A DNA stretch of 26,823 bases from Clostridiales bacterium (GTDB lineage: Bacteria > Bacillota > Clostridia > Peptostreptococcales > Anaerovoracaceae). The stretch's first letter is position 1. Every line of letters begins with the position of its first letter. Of this stretch, positions 8,111-15,271 are shown in pieces. The stretch spans positions 1 to 26,823 of the forward strand of contig JAAYYX010000158.1 of assembly GCA_012515135.1 (NCBI GenBank), in the 5' to 3' direction. A program made the translations under genes and the position numbers. Under the pieces are notes generated by a model. That model did not search any database, was not told the origin of the DNA, and saw nothing but the letters and a program-made list of their open reading frames with translations.

Positions 8111-8377
8111 ATGATCGATGTAAAAAAGAAAGCTGAAATAATCAAAGAATATCAGCTAAAAGAAGGGGACACAGGTTCCCCGGAAGTTCAGATCGCCGTT
8201 CTGACCTACAGGATAAATGATCTGAATGAACACCTGAAGATCCACAAAAAGGATCATCATTCAAGACGCGGTCTTCTTAAAATGGTCGGACAGAGAAGGA
8301 ATCTTCTCAATTACCTGAAGGAAAAGGACGTGAACAGGTACAGAGATCTTATAGCCCGTCTGGGATTGAGAAAGTAA
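8111..8377 (+). CDS. rpsO: 30S ribosomal protein S15
   Basis: An 88-aa protein with the complete S15 sequence. Family marks are 'GDTGSPEVQIAVLT', the HKKDHHSRRGLL segment and the C-terminal LIARLGLRK. S15 binds the central domain of 16S rRNA early in 30S assembly and contacts the 50S at bridge B4. AGAAGGAG precedes the ATG. It has its own leader and a strong terminator, so it can be transcribed independently of the upstream operon and of pnp. Confidence 0.99.
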   Translation: MIDVKKKAEIIKEYQLKEGDTGSPEVQIAVLTYRINDLNEHLKIHKKDHHSRRGLLKMVGQRRNLLNYLKEKDVNRYRDLIARLGLRK

Positions 8378-8390
8378 TTTCAAGAAATTT

Positions 8391-8417
8391 AAGCGGAGTA
8401 ATGCTCCGCTTTTATTT
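8391..8417 (+). terminator. Intrinsic terminator after rpsO
   Basis: AAGCGGAG (8391-8398) pairs perfectly with CTCCGCTT (8404-8411) around a 5-nt loop, followed by a T-rich tract (TTTATTTAT). It lies 14 bp after the rpsO stop codon. Confidence 0.92.
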
Positions 8418-8449
8418 ATAAGTGCAATAAAGCACAAAAGTATTTTGAA

Positions 8450-8511
8450 GCGTATGGTCGCATTTCACTTGGATCATAAATCAAAAAGACCACGCGCAGA
8501 AGGTATGCGCG
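8450..8511 (+). promoter_or_regulatory. Structured 5' leader of pnp
   Basis: Two stems can form upstream of the pnp ribosome binding site. GCGT-GGTC (8450-8459, with a 2-nt AT bulge) pairs with GACCACGC (8488-8495), and CGCGCA (8493-8498) pairs with TGCGCG (8506-8511). They share three bases, so full pairing of both is exclusive. Leader stems processed by RNase III and then attacked by PNPase underlie pnp autoregulation in E. coli. A similar role here is inference. No convincing pnp promoter was found. Confidence 0.4.
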
Positions 8512-8521
8512 GAAAGCGCAA

Positions 8522-8544
8522 ATTAGCAGGAGGTAGTTGCTAAT
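8522..8544 (+). promoter_or_regulatory. Hairpin displaying the pnp SD and sequestering the start codon
   Basis: ATTAGCA (8522-8528) and TGCTAAT (8538-8544) form a perfect 7-bp stem. Its 9-nt loop (GGAGGTAGT, 8529-8537) is the Shine-Dalgarno sequence. The first two bases of the ATG start at 8543 belong to the 3' arm. The start codon is therefore occluded when the hairpin forms, while the anti-SD target stays exposed. Confidence 0.65.
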
Positions 8545-10645
8545 GAGATTTGAAGACTATAAAACATTCAGAACAGCCATCGGCGGAAAACTGATGGAGA
8601 TGGAAATCGGCAAGGTCTGCGAACAGGCCAATGGGCAGGTAATGGTCAGGTACGGAGATACGGTGGTTAATGTCACGGCAGTGATGTCAAAAGACCCCAG
8701 ACCGGACATAGACTTTTTCCCGCTTAGCTGTGATTACGAAGAAAAGATGTATGCAGCGGGAAAGATACCCGGAGGATTCATCAAAAGAGAAGGAAGACCC
8801 AGCGAAAAAGCTATTTTAAATTCAAGACTTATGGACAGGCCCTTGAGGCCACTTTTCCCTAAGGGCTTTTTCAATGATGTACAGGTGGTGGCCACTGTTA
8901 TGTGCATGGACAATGACGCCCCCTCGGAAATAGCCGCAATGATTGGCTCCTCCGTGGCACTTTCTGTTTCCGATATCCCTTGGGACGGACCTACAGGATC
9001 CGTACTCGTGGGCAGAGTAAACGGAGAATTTGTTATCAATCCCACATCGGCTGAAAGAGAAATAAGCGATATACACATGGTGGTGTCGGGTACAAAAGAG
9101 GCAATAATGATGGTTGAGGCAGGTGCCGATGAAGTAGCTGAAGCCGATATGCTTGACGGCATAATGTTTGCTCACGAAGAAATAAAAAAGATAGTGACCT
9201 TTATTGAAGAGATAGTCGAAGAAGTCGGCAAAACAAAAAAAGAAATGGAATGCTATAAAGTTCCCGATGATATCGAAAAGGATGTAAGGGAATATGCGGA
9301 GCAGAAAATGAGAGCCGCTGTACTAACTGTAGAAAAACAGGAAAGACTGGACAATATGGATGCGGTGGAAGTTGAGACACAGGAATATTTTTCTGAGAAA
9401 TATCCGGAGGCAGAAAAGGATATTGCCAACATACTTTATACAATAACGAAAGAACAGGTGAGAAGGCTTATACTTGATGACGGTATCAGGCCTGACAACA
9501 GGAAGCATGATGAAATAAGACCCATATGGGTAGAGACCGGTGTGTTGCCCAGATGTCACGGCACAGGACTTTTCAAAAGAGGACAGACCCAGGCTCTTTC
9601 GGTGGCTACCCTTGGACCCGTAAGAGAAGGGCAGAGACTGGACGGCATCTCCGAAGAAACTGAAAAAAGGTACATGCATCATTATAATTTTCCGGCCTAT
9701 TCAGTAGGAGAAACAAAACCCATGAGAAGCCCGGGAAGAAGAGAGATAGGACACGGCGCCCTGGCGGAAAGAGCGATTATCCCAGTGCTTCCCGAAGTTG
9801 AGGACTTTCCTTATGCAATAAGAGTAGTATCTGAGATACTTTCCTCAAACGGATCCACATCCATGGCATCCACATGCGGCAGCTGTCTTGCGTTGATGGA
9901 TGCAGGCGTTCCCATCAAAGCTCCCGTAGCCGGGATAGCCATGGGACTTATAGAAAGAGTGGAGGAAGACGGCAGCAGCAAAATGGCAATATTGTCCGAC
10001 ATACAGGGGATGGAAGATTTCCTGGGCGATATGGACTTCAAGGTTGCCGGAACCGAGAAAGGCATAAATGCCATACAGATGGATATAAAAGTGCACGGAC
10101 TTTCAAGGGATATTCTTGAAAAAGCATTGTCTCAGGCAAAAGAAGGCAGAATGCATATATTGAAAGAAATGATGAGCGAGATCACAGAACCCAGGGCGGA
10201 ACTTTCTCCATGGGCACCCAGAATAATTTCTATGCAGATAGATATTGACAAGATAAGGACAGTCATTGGACCGGGAGGCAAGACCATAAACGGCATAATA
10301 GACAAGACCGGAGTAAAGATAGACATAGATGATGACGGGCTTGTTTATATCGCGGCTCCGGATATGGAAAGTGCAGAAAAAGGTCTTAACGAGATAGAAA
10401 TGCTGATAAAAGAAGTGGAAGTCGGAGAAGTTTACAACGGCAAAGTCGTACGTATAATGAATTTCGGAGCATTTATCGAGATCCTGCCCGGAAAGGACGG
10501 GCTGCTGCATATTTCAAAGATGGCAAAACACAGAGTCGAAAAAGTCGAAGATATAATGAATATCGGAGACGAGGTCGAAGTGAAAGTTACAGAGATAGAC
10601 GGGCAGGGAAGGATCAACCTTCTGAGGACACAGTTACCTGACTGA
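8543..10645 (+). CDS. pnp: Polyribonucleotide nucleotidyltransferase (PNPase)
   Basis: A 700-aa phosphorolytic 3'-5' exoribonuclease and degradosome component. Two RNase PH domains occupy residues 1 to about 545. The second has STSMASTCGSCLALMDAGVP and the catalytic D492, D498 and K500 in the EDFLGDMDFK segment. A KH domain follows with GPGGKTINGI (from G576), then an S1 domain (about 627-697) with VVRIMNFGAFIEILPGKDGLLH. ATG at 8543 is preferred over a TTG two codons upstream because AGGAGG sits 8 nt before it and the family N-terminus begins MRFEDYKTF. It is monocistronic, ended by its own terminator. The 'GMEDF' variant of the E. coli GDEDH motif is normal for Clostridia. Confidence 0.98.
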   Translation: MRFEDYKTFRTAIGGKLMEMEIGKVCEQANGQVMVRYGDTVVNVTAVMSKDPRPDIDFFPLSCDYEEKMYAAGKIPGGFIKREGRPSEKAILNSRLMDRPLRPLFPKGFFNDVQVVATVMCMDNDAPSEIAAMIGSSVALSVSDIPWDGPTGSVLVGRVNGEFVINPTSAEREISDIHMVVSGTKEAIMMVEAGADEVAEADMLDGIMFAHEEIKKIVTFIEEIVEEVGKTKKEMECYKVPDDIEKDVREYAEQKMRAAVLTVEKQERLDNMDAVEVETQEYFSEKYPEAEKDIANILYTITKEQVRRLILDDGIRPDNRKHDEIRPIWVETGVLPRCHGTGLFKRGQTQALSVATLGPVREGQRLDGISEETEKRYMHHYNFPAYSVGETKPMRSPGRREIGHGALAERAIIPVLPEVEDFPYAIRVVSEILSSNGSTSMASTCGSCLALMDAGVPIKAPVAGIAMGLIERVEEDGSSKMAILSDIQGMEDFLGDMDFKVAGTEKGINAIQMDIKVHGLSRDILEKALSQAKEGRMHILKEMMSEITEPRAELSPWAPRIISMQIDIDKIRTVIGPGGKTINGIIDKTGVKIDIDDDGLVYIAAPDMESAEKGLNEIEMLIKEVEVGEVYNGKVVRIMNFGAFIEILPGKDGLLHISKMAKHRVEKVEDIMNIGDEVEVKVTEIDGQGRINLLRTQLPD

Positions 10646-10681
10646 TATAAGGCAGTTGATATCATTTTTAGAGAAAAATAA

Positions 10682-10724
10682 AAAAATGTGCAGAGATCCT
10701 TGCCGGGGTCAATGCACATTTTTA
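10682..10724 (+). terminator. Terminator between pnp and the minus-strand small gene, probably bidirectional
   Basis: AAAAATGTGC (10682-10691) pairs with GCACATTTTT (10714-10723). An inner GATCC/GGGTC stem extends it. T-rich sequence follows on the + strand, and an A-run precedes it, giving a U-tract on the minus strand. It can therefore end both pnp and the convergent 65-codon gene that stops at 10730. Confidence 0.88.
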
Positions 10725-10729
10725 TTCAT

Positions 10730-10927
10730 TCATTTTGATCCGTCGTCATCGTTAGTTTTGTCATCGGAGGTGTTTTCTTTCCAGTCCTCTTTGTTGAGAT
10801 ATATTATTTTTGAAGGATCTTCCTTTTTTTTCTTTTTGCTCTCGGAATCGGGCTTCATCATGCCGTTCAAGTAAAAATATGCAACAGTAACGACTATTAC
10901 GAGCAGACCCAGCAATATAAGCGGCAT
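10730..10927 (-). CDS. 65-aa single-pass membrane protein, unknown function
   Basis: The minus-strand frame is open for 177 codons, but the gene most likely starts at the ATG whose complement is 10925-10927. An AAGGAGGTG site lies a few bases upstream of it. The 65-aa product has one hydrophobic segment (residues 2-20, MPLILLGLLVIVVTVAYFYL) and then a strongly charged tail: a KKKKK run near 31-35 and an Asp/Asn/Lys-rich end. It looks like a membrane-anchored cytoplasmic-tail protein. I do not recognise a family. It has its own minus-strand promoter and shares the pnp terminator. Confidence 0.75.
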   Translation of the reverse strand: MPLILLGLLVIVVTVAYFYLNGMMKPDSESKKKKKEDPSKIIYLNKEDWKENTSDDKTNDDDGSK

Positions 10928-10951
10928 ATTGGCACCTCCTTCCTTTTTCCT

Positions 10952-10981
10952 ATTATACAACAAAAATATACATAATGAAAA
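10952..10981 (-). promoter_or_regulatory. Minus-strand promoter for the 65-aa gene
   Basis: On the minus strand a perfect TATAAT (complement of 10952-10957) lies about 18 bp downstream of TTTTCA (complement of 10976-10981). This would place the transcript start roughly 20 nt before the start codon at 10927. The -35 match is weak. Confidence 0.45.
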
Positions 10982-11029
10982 GTGCAGGTTTTGATTATTG
11001 GGCTTTTCTTTGAAATAGGCGGTAATAAA

Positions 11030-11425
11030 ATGTATAATCATGATATGACAGCTGTAAATATTGATGAAACGCAGAAAATGCTGGATGAGATCGCAGAGAA
11101 ACTTCCGAAAGAGTTTTTTAAAGAACTGAACGGAGGGATACTTTTGTTGCCGGAAAGCAAAAAAAGTCCCCATGCCAAAAAAAACGATCTTTATATACTC
11201 GGAGAGTATGTGAGAAGCAGCTCCATGGGAAGAATGATATACATATATTACGGGTCCTTTCAAAGATTGTTCGGCCGCATGGAAAGAGAAGATTTCAGGA
11301 TGAGATTAAAAGAAACGCTTCTTCATGAATTTACACATCACCTTGAATCTCTGGCCGGGGAAAGGGGACTGGAAAAGAAGGATGAAGAAAAGCTGGCAAA
11401 ATATATGGAAAACAAAAAAATATAA
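11030..11425 (+). CDS. MMP-like domain zinc metallopeptidase family protein
   Basis: A 131-aa protein with HEFTHHLE at residues 99-106, the HExxHxxE zinc-binding motif of the minimal MMP-like zincin family (COG3824 type). It has no signal peptide, so it is probably cytoplasmic. Family members are of this length and their substrates are unknown. The open frame extends upstream to a GTG at 10982, but ATG 11030 is preferred because a TAGGCGGT site precedes it and the upstream residues look like translated leader. It has its own terminator downstream. No convincing promoter was seen in the 100 bp shared with the divergent small gene. Confidence 0.82.
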   Translation: MYNHDMTAVNIDETQKMLDEIAEKLPKEFFKELNGGILLLPESKKSPHAKKNDLYILGEYVRSSSMGRMIYIYYGSFQRLFGRMEREDFRMRLKETLLHEFTHHLESLAGERGLEKKDEEKLAKYMENKKI

Positions 11426-11435
11426 CTCATAAAAC

Positions 11436-11463
11436 AAAAGACGGAATTATCTGTCTTTTTTTA
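11436..11463 (+). terminator. Intrinsic terminator after the MMP-like gene
   Basis: AAAGACGG pairs with CTGTCTTT (one G-U pair) around a 6-nt AATTAT loop, followed by a run of T. It lies 11 bp after the stop at 11425 and immediately before the next promoter. Confidence 0.85.
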
Positions 11464-11492
11464 TTGACGGTCAGAAACATAAGTGGTATAAT
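11464..11492 (+). promoter_or_regulatory. Strong promoter of the peptide cluster
   Basis: TTGACG (11464-11469), a 17-bp spacer and TATAAT (11487-11492) with an extended TGG just before the -10 make this one of the best promoters in the window. The predicted start is near 11499, giving a ~90-nt leader before the S66 gene. Confidence 0.85.
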
Positions 11493-11530
11493 AATATGTG
11501 TTCATAAATAGAAATATATGTTCATATTAT
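11491..11530 (+). promoter_or_regulatory. Candidate operator: paired palindromic elements at the transcription start
   Basis: TGTTCATA occurs at 11499-11506 and again at 11519-11526, a 20-bp spacing close to two helical turns. Each copy is itself an inverted repeat: TATG-tgtt-CATA at 11495-11506 and ATATG-tt-CATAT at 11516-11527. A larger inverted repeat (ATAATATG at 11491-11498, CATATTAT at 11523-11530) frames both. The position overlaps the predicted +1, as expected for a repressor site. The regulator is unknown; the IclR-type domain encoded at the cluster's end is one candidate. Confidence 0.5.
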
Positions 11531-11592
11531 AAACAAGTTAGAAGCGGAGAAATATATTCGGTAAAAAAGTAATAAGTATGATGAGGTGTGCT

Positions 11593-12540
11593 ATGCAAAA
11601 GCCAAAAAAATTAATGCCGGGAGCCACCATAGGTGTTATTTCGCCTTCAAGTCCTTCTGAAACAAGAAGCGAGGTGCCGCGGGCAGTCGAATACCTTTCG
11701 GCCATGGGATATAATATCATAACAGGCAGTAACCTTAATAAGACAAAAGGGTTTGTGGCTGCTTCCGAGGAAGACAGAGCGGCTGATCTGAATGAAATGT
11801 TCAGACGGAAGGATATAGATGCTGTTTTTGTTACACAGGGCGGATACGGAGCAGCACAGTTGCTTGATCTGATCGATTTTGAAATGATAAAAAATAATCC
11901 CAAAATATTCACGGGGTTCAGCGATATTACCTCTTTACATCTTATGTTCAATAAATTCTGTGACCTTGTAACATTTCACGGACCCGGCATGGCAAGATTC
12001 AATGAAGAAGAGCTTACGGAATATACTAAAAAACAGTTTTTTGACGCCTTGTGCACGGACAAGCCTCTGGGGAAGATAAATACGGCGGACAAAAAGAAAT
12101 GGCTTTATAAAATAAGCGGCGGCAAAGCAGAAGGACAGATAACAGGCGGTAATCTGACACTGGTATGCTCAAGTTTGGGAACGCCATATGAAATAGACTG
12201 CAGAGGCAAAATACTTTTTCTTGAGGAAGTGGATGCGGAACCCTGGATAATCGACCATAATATGTGCCATTTGAGGAACTCGGGAAAACTTAAAGATGCC
12301 ATTGGATTTGTCATAGGAGAGTGCAAAAACTGCAGACCCTACGACTATAAGCCCGGATACAACTGTGACATAAGTCTGGAAGAGGTTCTTGAGTATTACC
12401 TCAAGGATCTTTCAAAACCGGTCCTTTACGGTTTGCCTCTTGGGCACACAGAGGATATAGCGACCATCCCGCTGGGAGTATCCGCACTGCTTGATGCGGA
12501 TTCCAAAACGCTGGAAATAAAAGAGAGCGGTGTTTTATAG
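11593..12540 (+). CDS. S66-family peptidase (LD-carboxypeptidase/MccF-like)
   Basis: A 315-aa serine peptidase of family S66. The catalytic triad is recognisable as S110 in GFSDITSLH, E211/E212 in FLEEVDAEPW, and H285 in PLGHTED. The GGYGAAQLLD element is also typical. LdcA members remove the terminal D-Ala from murein tetrapeptides. MccF members cleave processed microcin C-type compounds. Sequence alone does not separate the two. No signal peptide is seen, so it acts in the cytoplasm. An ATG at 11578 is also in frame, but 11593 follows GAGGTG at good spacing and matches the family start. It heads the peptide cluster, 66 bp before the binding-protein gene. Confidence 0.92.
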   Translation: MQKPKKLMPGATIGVISPSSPSETRSEVPRAVEYLSAMGYNIITGSNLNKTKGFVAASEEDRAADLNEMFRRKDIDAVFVTQGGYGAAQLLDLIDFEMIKNNPKIFTGFSDITSLHLMFNKFCDLVTFHGPGMARFNEEELTEYTKKQFFDALCTDKPLGKINTADKKKWLYKISGGKAEGQITGGNLTLVCSSLGTPYEIDCRGKILFLEEVDAEPWIIDHNMCHLRNSGKLKDAIGFVIGECKNCRPYDYKPGYNCDISLEEVLEYYLKDLSKPVLYGLPLGHTEDIATIPLGVSALLDADSKTLEIKESGVL

Positions 12541-12606
12541 TGCGATATGCAAAAAAGCAGTAATACATAAATAACATAACAGTTACTTTTTAGAGGAGGA
12601 GATAAA

Positions 12607-14205
12607 ATGAAAAAGAAAATAGCAAGGATCATAATTTGTCTCATACTGGCATCCAGCTTCTGCTTTGGGGCGGCAGGATGCGGAGACAAATCGGGATTCG
12701 TTGTGGGAACCAGTGAATTTGTAGATTCACTGAACCCGTTCGTTGCCTGGTCGGAGGTCAGTCTTGAAGTATTCAATCTGATATACGACCCTCTGGTGAG
12801 ATTTGATGAAGAACAAAAACCGACTCCTGCCCTGGCAAAAAGCTGGGAAGTAAGCGATGATGGTCTTTCCTGGACATTTGATCTGGCAAAGGCAAACTGG
12901 CATGACGGAGAGAAATTCACATCAGAGGATGTCAAATTCAGCTATGAATTGTTTTTGACTGAAACAGGTGAAGGCTCCTATTACGGAGCATATTTGAGTG
13001 GCATCGAAAGCATCGAATGTCCTGATGAAAGTACAGTGGTGATCAAAACGGAAAAACCCAAAGCGGACATGCTTTATATACCTACACCTATACTTCCTGA
13101 GCATATATGGGGAGAAATAGGTGAAAAGAAACTGGGCGATTACAAGAACAAGCAGCCGGTGGGCACAGGTCCTTACATGTTTGCAGAAATGCAGGAGGGA
13201 TCCCTAACGCTTACTGTCAACGGAGATTACTTCGGTGATCCGGGAACTGTAGAGTCATATTCATTCGTTGAATACAAAAACAGCGACAGTATGGCTCAGG
13301 CCCTAAAAGCCGGCGAGATAGACGGCACAACTTCATTAAGTGCGGCTCAGATGGGACAGCTTGAAGAAGAAGAAGGAATAAAGGTGATCTCAGGCCAGAT
13401 ACCCGGATTCACTCAGCTGGGTTTCAATCTTAAAGAAGACGGGAAAGGCGATCCTCTGCTGAAGGACAAGGAAATAAGGCATGCCATAGAATGTTGCATC
13501 GACAAGCAAAAAGCTCTTGAAATGGCATATTCCGGTCAGGGAGAAGTAGGAGATACTCTGCTCAACAGCTTTTCTCCTTACAAATGGACACCGGAGGGGG
13601 ATACTTTAAGGGACTATGATATAGAAAGAGCAAAGGAAATACTGGATGCCGCAGGCTATAAAGATACGGATGATAACGGTATCAGAGAAGACAGCAGCGG
13701 TAATGATCTGCAATTCGATCTTATAAGCATTGCAGACAATACAGAAGAAGTGAAAATGGGGCAGATAATCAAAGCCGGATGCGAAGAAGCAGGCATAGGT
13801 ATCAAATGTGTGACCATGGAAAGCGGAGCCCTTAGCGACAAGGTATACTCATTTGATTATGACATGTTCATATGGGGCTGGGGAGCTGATGTGGACCCGG
13901 GCAGCATATTGAATATCCTGACATCAAATTACGATTATGCAGAAACGGGATGGATAAATGATGAGTATGACAGTCTTTACAAGGAACAATCCACTTTGAT
14001 CGATTTTGATGAGAGGAAGGCCGTGGTTGATAAACTACAGCAGATAGCATATGAGGAAGCTCCCTATGTGATTCTTGTTTACGATAATTATATACAGGGA
14101 GTAAACAGCGCAGATTGGGAAGGATTTGTGCAGATACCCGAAAACGGATGCTATTTTCTGAATATGACTGACTTCAATTATGTAAATATAAAACCTGCGG
14201 AATAA
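12607..14205 (+). CDS. oppA: Peptide ABC transporter substrate-binding lipoprotein
   Basis: A 532-aa solute-binding protein of family 5 (OppA/DppA). The N-terminal signal has a KKK start, a hydrophobic core and a lipobox ending GAAGC, predicting lipidated Cys25 and anchoring outside the membrane. The 'DSLNPF' opening, the 'TPALAKSWEVSDDGLSWTFDL' stretch and 'GTGPY' are family hallmarks. A very strong GAGGAGGAG site precedes the ATG. The ligand cannot be read from sequence. It precedes permeases and ATPases in order A-B-C-D-F. A stable hairpin follows the stop, which may protect its mRNA and give higher expression than the membrane subunits. Confidence 0.95.
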   Translation: MKKKIARIIICLILASSFCFGAAGCGDKSGFVVGTSEFVDSLNPFVAWSEVSLEVFNLIYDPLVRFDEEQKPTPALAKSWEVSDDGLSWTFDLAKANWHDGEKFTSEDVKFSYELFLTETGEGSYYGAYLSGIESIECPDESTVVIKTEKPKADMLYIPTPILPEHIWGEIGEKKLGDYKNKQPVGTGPYMFAEMQEGSLTLTVNGDYFGDPGTVESYSFVEYKNSDSMAQALKAGEIDGTTSLSAAQMGQLEEEEGIKVISGQIPGFTQLGFNLKEDGKGDPLLKDKEIRHAIECCIDKQKALEMAYSGQGEVGDTLLNSFSPYKWTPEGDTLRDYDIERAKEILDAAGYKDTDDNGIREDSSGNDLQFDLISIADNTEEVKMGQIIKAGCEEAGIGIKCVTMESGALSDKVYSFDYDMFIWGWGADVDPGSILNILTSNYDYAETGWINDEYDSLYKEQSTLIDFDERKAVVDKLQQIAYEEAPYVILVYDNYIQGVNSADWEGFVQIPENGCYFLNMTDFNYVNIKPAE

Positions 14206-14245
14206 AAGCAGAGTTGCCCAAAACACATGCTGCAGAGAAACTTAT

Positions 14246-14271
14246 CGGCGGCGGATATATATCTGCCGCCG
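14246..14271 (+). other. Intercistronic stem-loop between oppA and oppB
   Basis: The 11 bases at 14246-14256 pair with 14261-14271 around an ATAT loop, with one G-U pair, mostly G+C. An outer TGCAGA/TCTGCA pair (14231-14236 with 14274-14279) can extend the structure. No U-run follows, so it is unlikely to be a full terminator. Such elements commonly stabilise the upstream binding-protein mRNA. Confidence 0.75.
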
Positions 14272-14291
14272 TATCTGCACAGAGGTGATCA

Positions 14292-15260
14292 ATGAGAAAA
14301 GCATACATAATCAAAAAAACCATATATGCATTAATAACGATACTGATCGTTTTGGTGTTCAATTACATACTTTTCAGGGTACTTCCGGGAGATCCCTTAT
14401 CCATGTTGATGAGGAACCCCAAAGCCACACCTGAAATGATAGAACATGTTGAGGCCATGTACGGACTGGATGAGTCCTGGTGGGTTCAGTTTGTTACATA
14501 CTTCGAAGATATGTTCCATGGAGACCTGGGGACGTCTTTCGTATACAAGGAGCCTGTAACAGCTGTTATCGGACCGAAGATACTGCCGACAGTTATTCTT
14601 TTCGGACTGGCAGAAATTCTGGCAATTTTTGTGGGCATACTACTGGGCATCATTGCAGCATGGAAGAGAGGCACAAAGGCGGATGTGGGGACACTGGGAT
14701 TTGCCCTGGTCACGTATTCGATGCCCACTTTTTGGCTCAGCATGATAATGCTATCGCTTTTTTGTGTCACCCTGCAGATATTCCCTGTGGGAGGAATGGA
14801 AAGTCCCGGTATGGCCTTTGCCGATATGGGGACAAGATTCGTCGATATACTGCATCACCTGATCCTGCCTGTAATAACAATGAGCATACTTTTGATAGGA
14901 GAATATGCGCTTACCATGAGAAATGCACTTATGGATGTATTGGAGGAGGATTATATTACTACCGCAAAAGCAAAAGGATTTTCAAGCAGATATGTTCTGA
15001 GAAGGCATGCTGTACCAAATGCGATGCTGCCCATGGTGACAATAATAGCCATAAATCTCGGATTGGTAGTTGGAGGAGCGGTACAGGTCGAAACCGTTTT
15101 TTCCTGGCCGGGACTGGGAAATCTTATGTATGAAGCGCTTAATTCGAGGGATTACCCTGTGCTTCAGGGGCTTTTCCTTCTTATAACCGTGTGTGTTATA
15201 GTTGCCAATTATATTGCCGACATAACCTACTCATACATCGATCCCAGAGTAAAGGAATAG
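14292..15260 (+). CDS. oppB: Peptide ABC transporter permease, OppB/DppB type
   Basis: A 322-aa inner-membrane permease with about six hydrophobic segments (roughly 10-30, 99-122, 131-158, 186-206, 245-265, 288-310). The cytoplasmic EAA loop, which docks the ATPases, is in the region DYITTAKAKGFSSRYVLRRH. The 'LPGDPLSMLMR' stretch after TM1 is typical of the B-type permease. AGAGGTGAT lies before the ATG. It forms the channel with OppC. Confidence 0.95.
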   Translation: MRKAYIIKKTIYALITILIVLVFNYILFRVLPGDPLSMLMRNPKATPEMIEHVEAMYGLDESWWVQFVTYFEDMFHGDLGTSFVYKEPVTAVIGPKILPTVILFGLAEILAIFVGILLGIIAAWKRGTKADVGTLGFALVTYSMPTFWLSMIMLSLFCVTLQIFPVGGMESPGMAFADMGTRFVDILHHLILPVITMSILLIGEYALTMRNALMDVLEEDYITTAKAKGFSSRYVLRRHAVPNAMLPMVTIIAINLGLVVGGAVQVETVFSWPGLGNLMYEALNSRDYPVLQGLFLLITVCVIVANYIADITYSYIDPRVKE

Positions 15261-15271
15261 GGGGCAAGATA

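Noticed and set aside
10928..11263. N-terminal extension of the minus-strand small gene to 177 codons
   Set aside because: The extension overlaps the metallopeptidase gene antisense and lacks a ribosome site, whereas a strong AAGGAGG lies before the internal ATG at 10927.
12541..12606. Promoter or terminator between the S66 gene and oppA
   Set aside because: AT-rich with only a short TAAC/GTTA stem and no hexamer pair at proper spacing, so neither could be supported.
14480..15133. 217-codon open frame overlapping oppB in another frame
   Set aside because: The product is Cys/His/Arg-rich without a family match; oppB fully explains the sequence.
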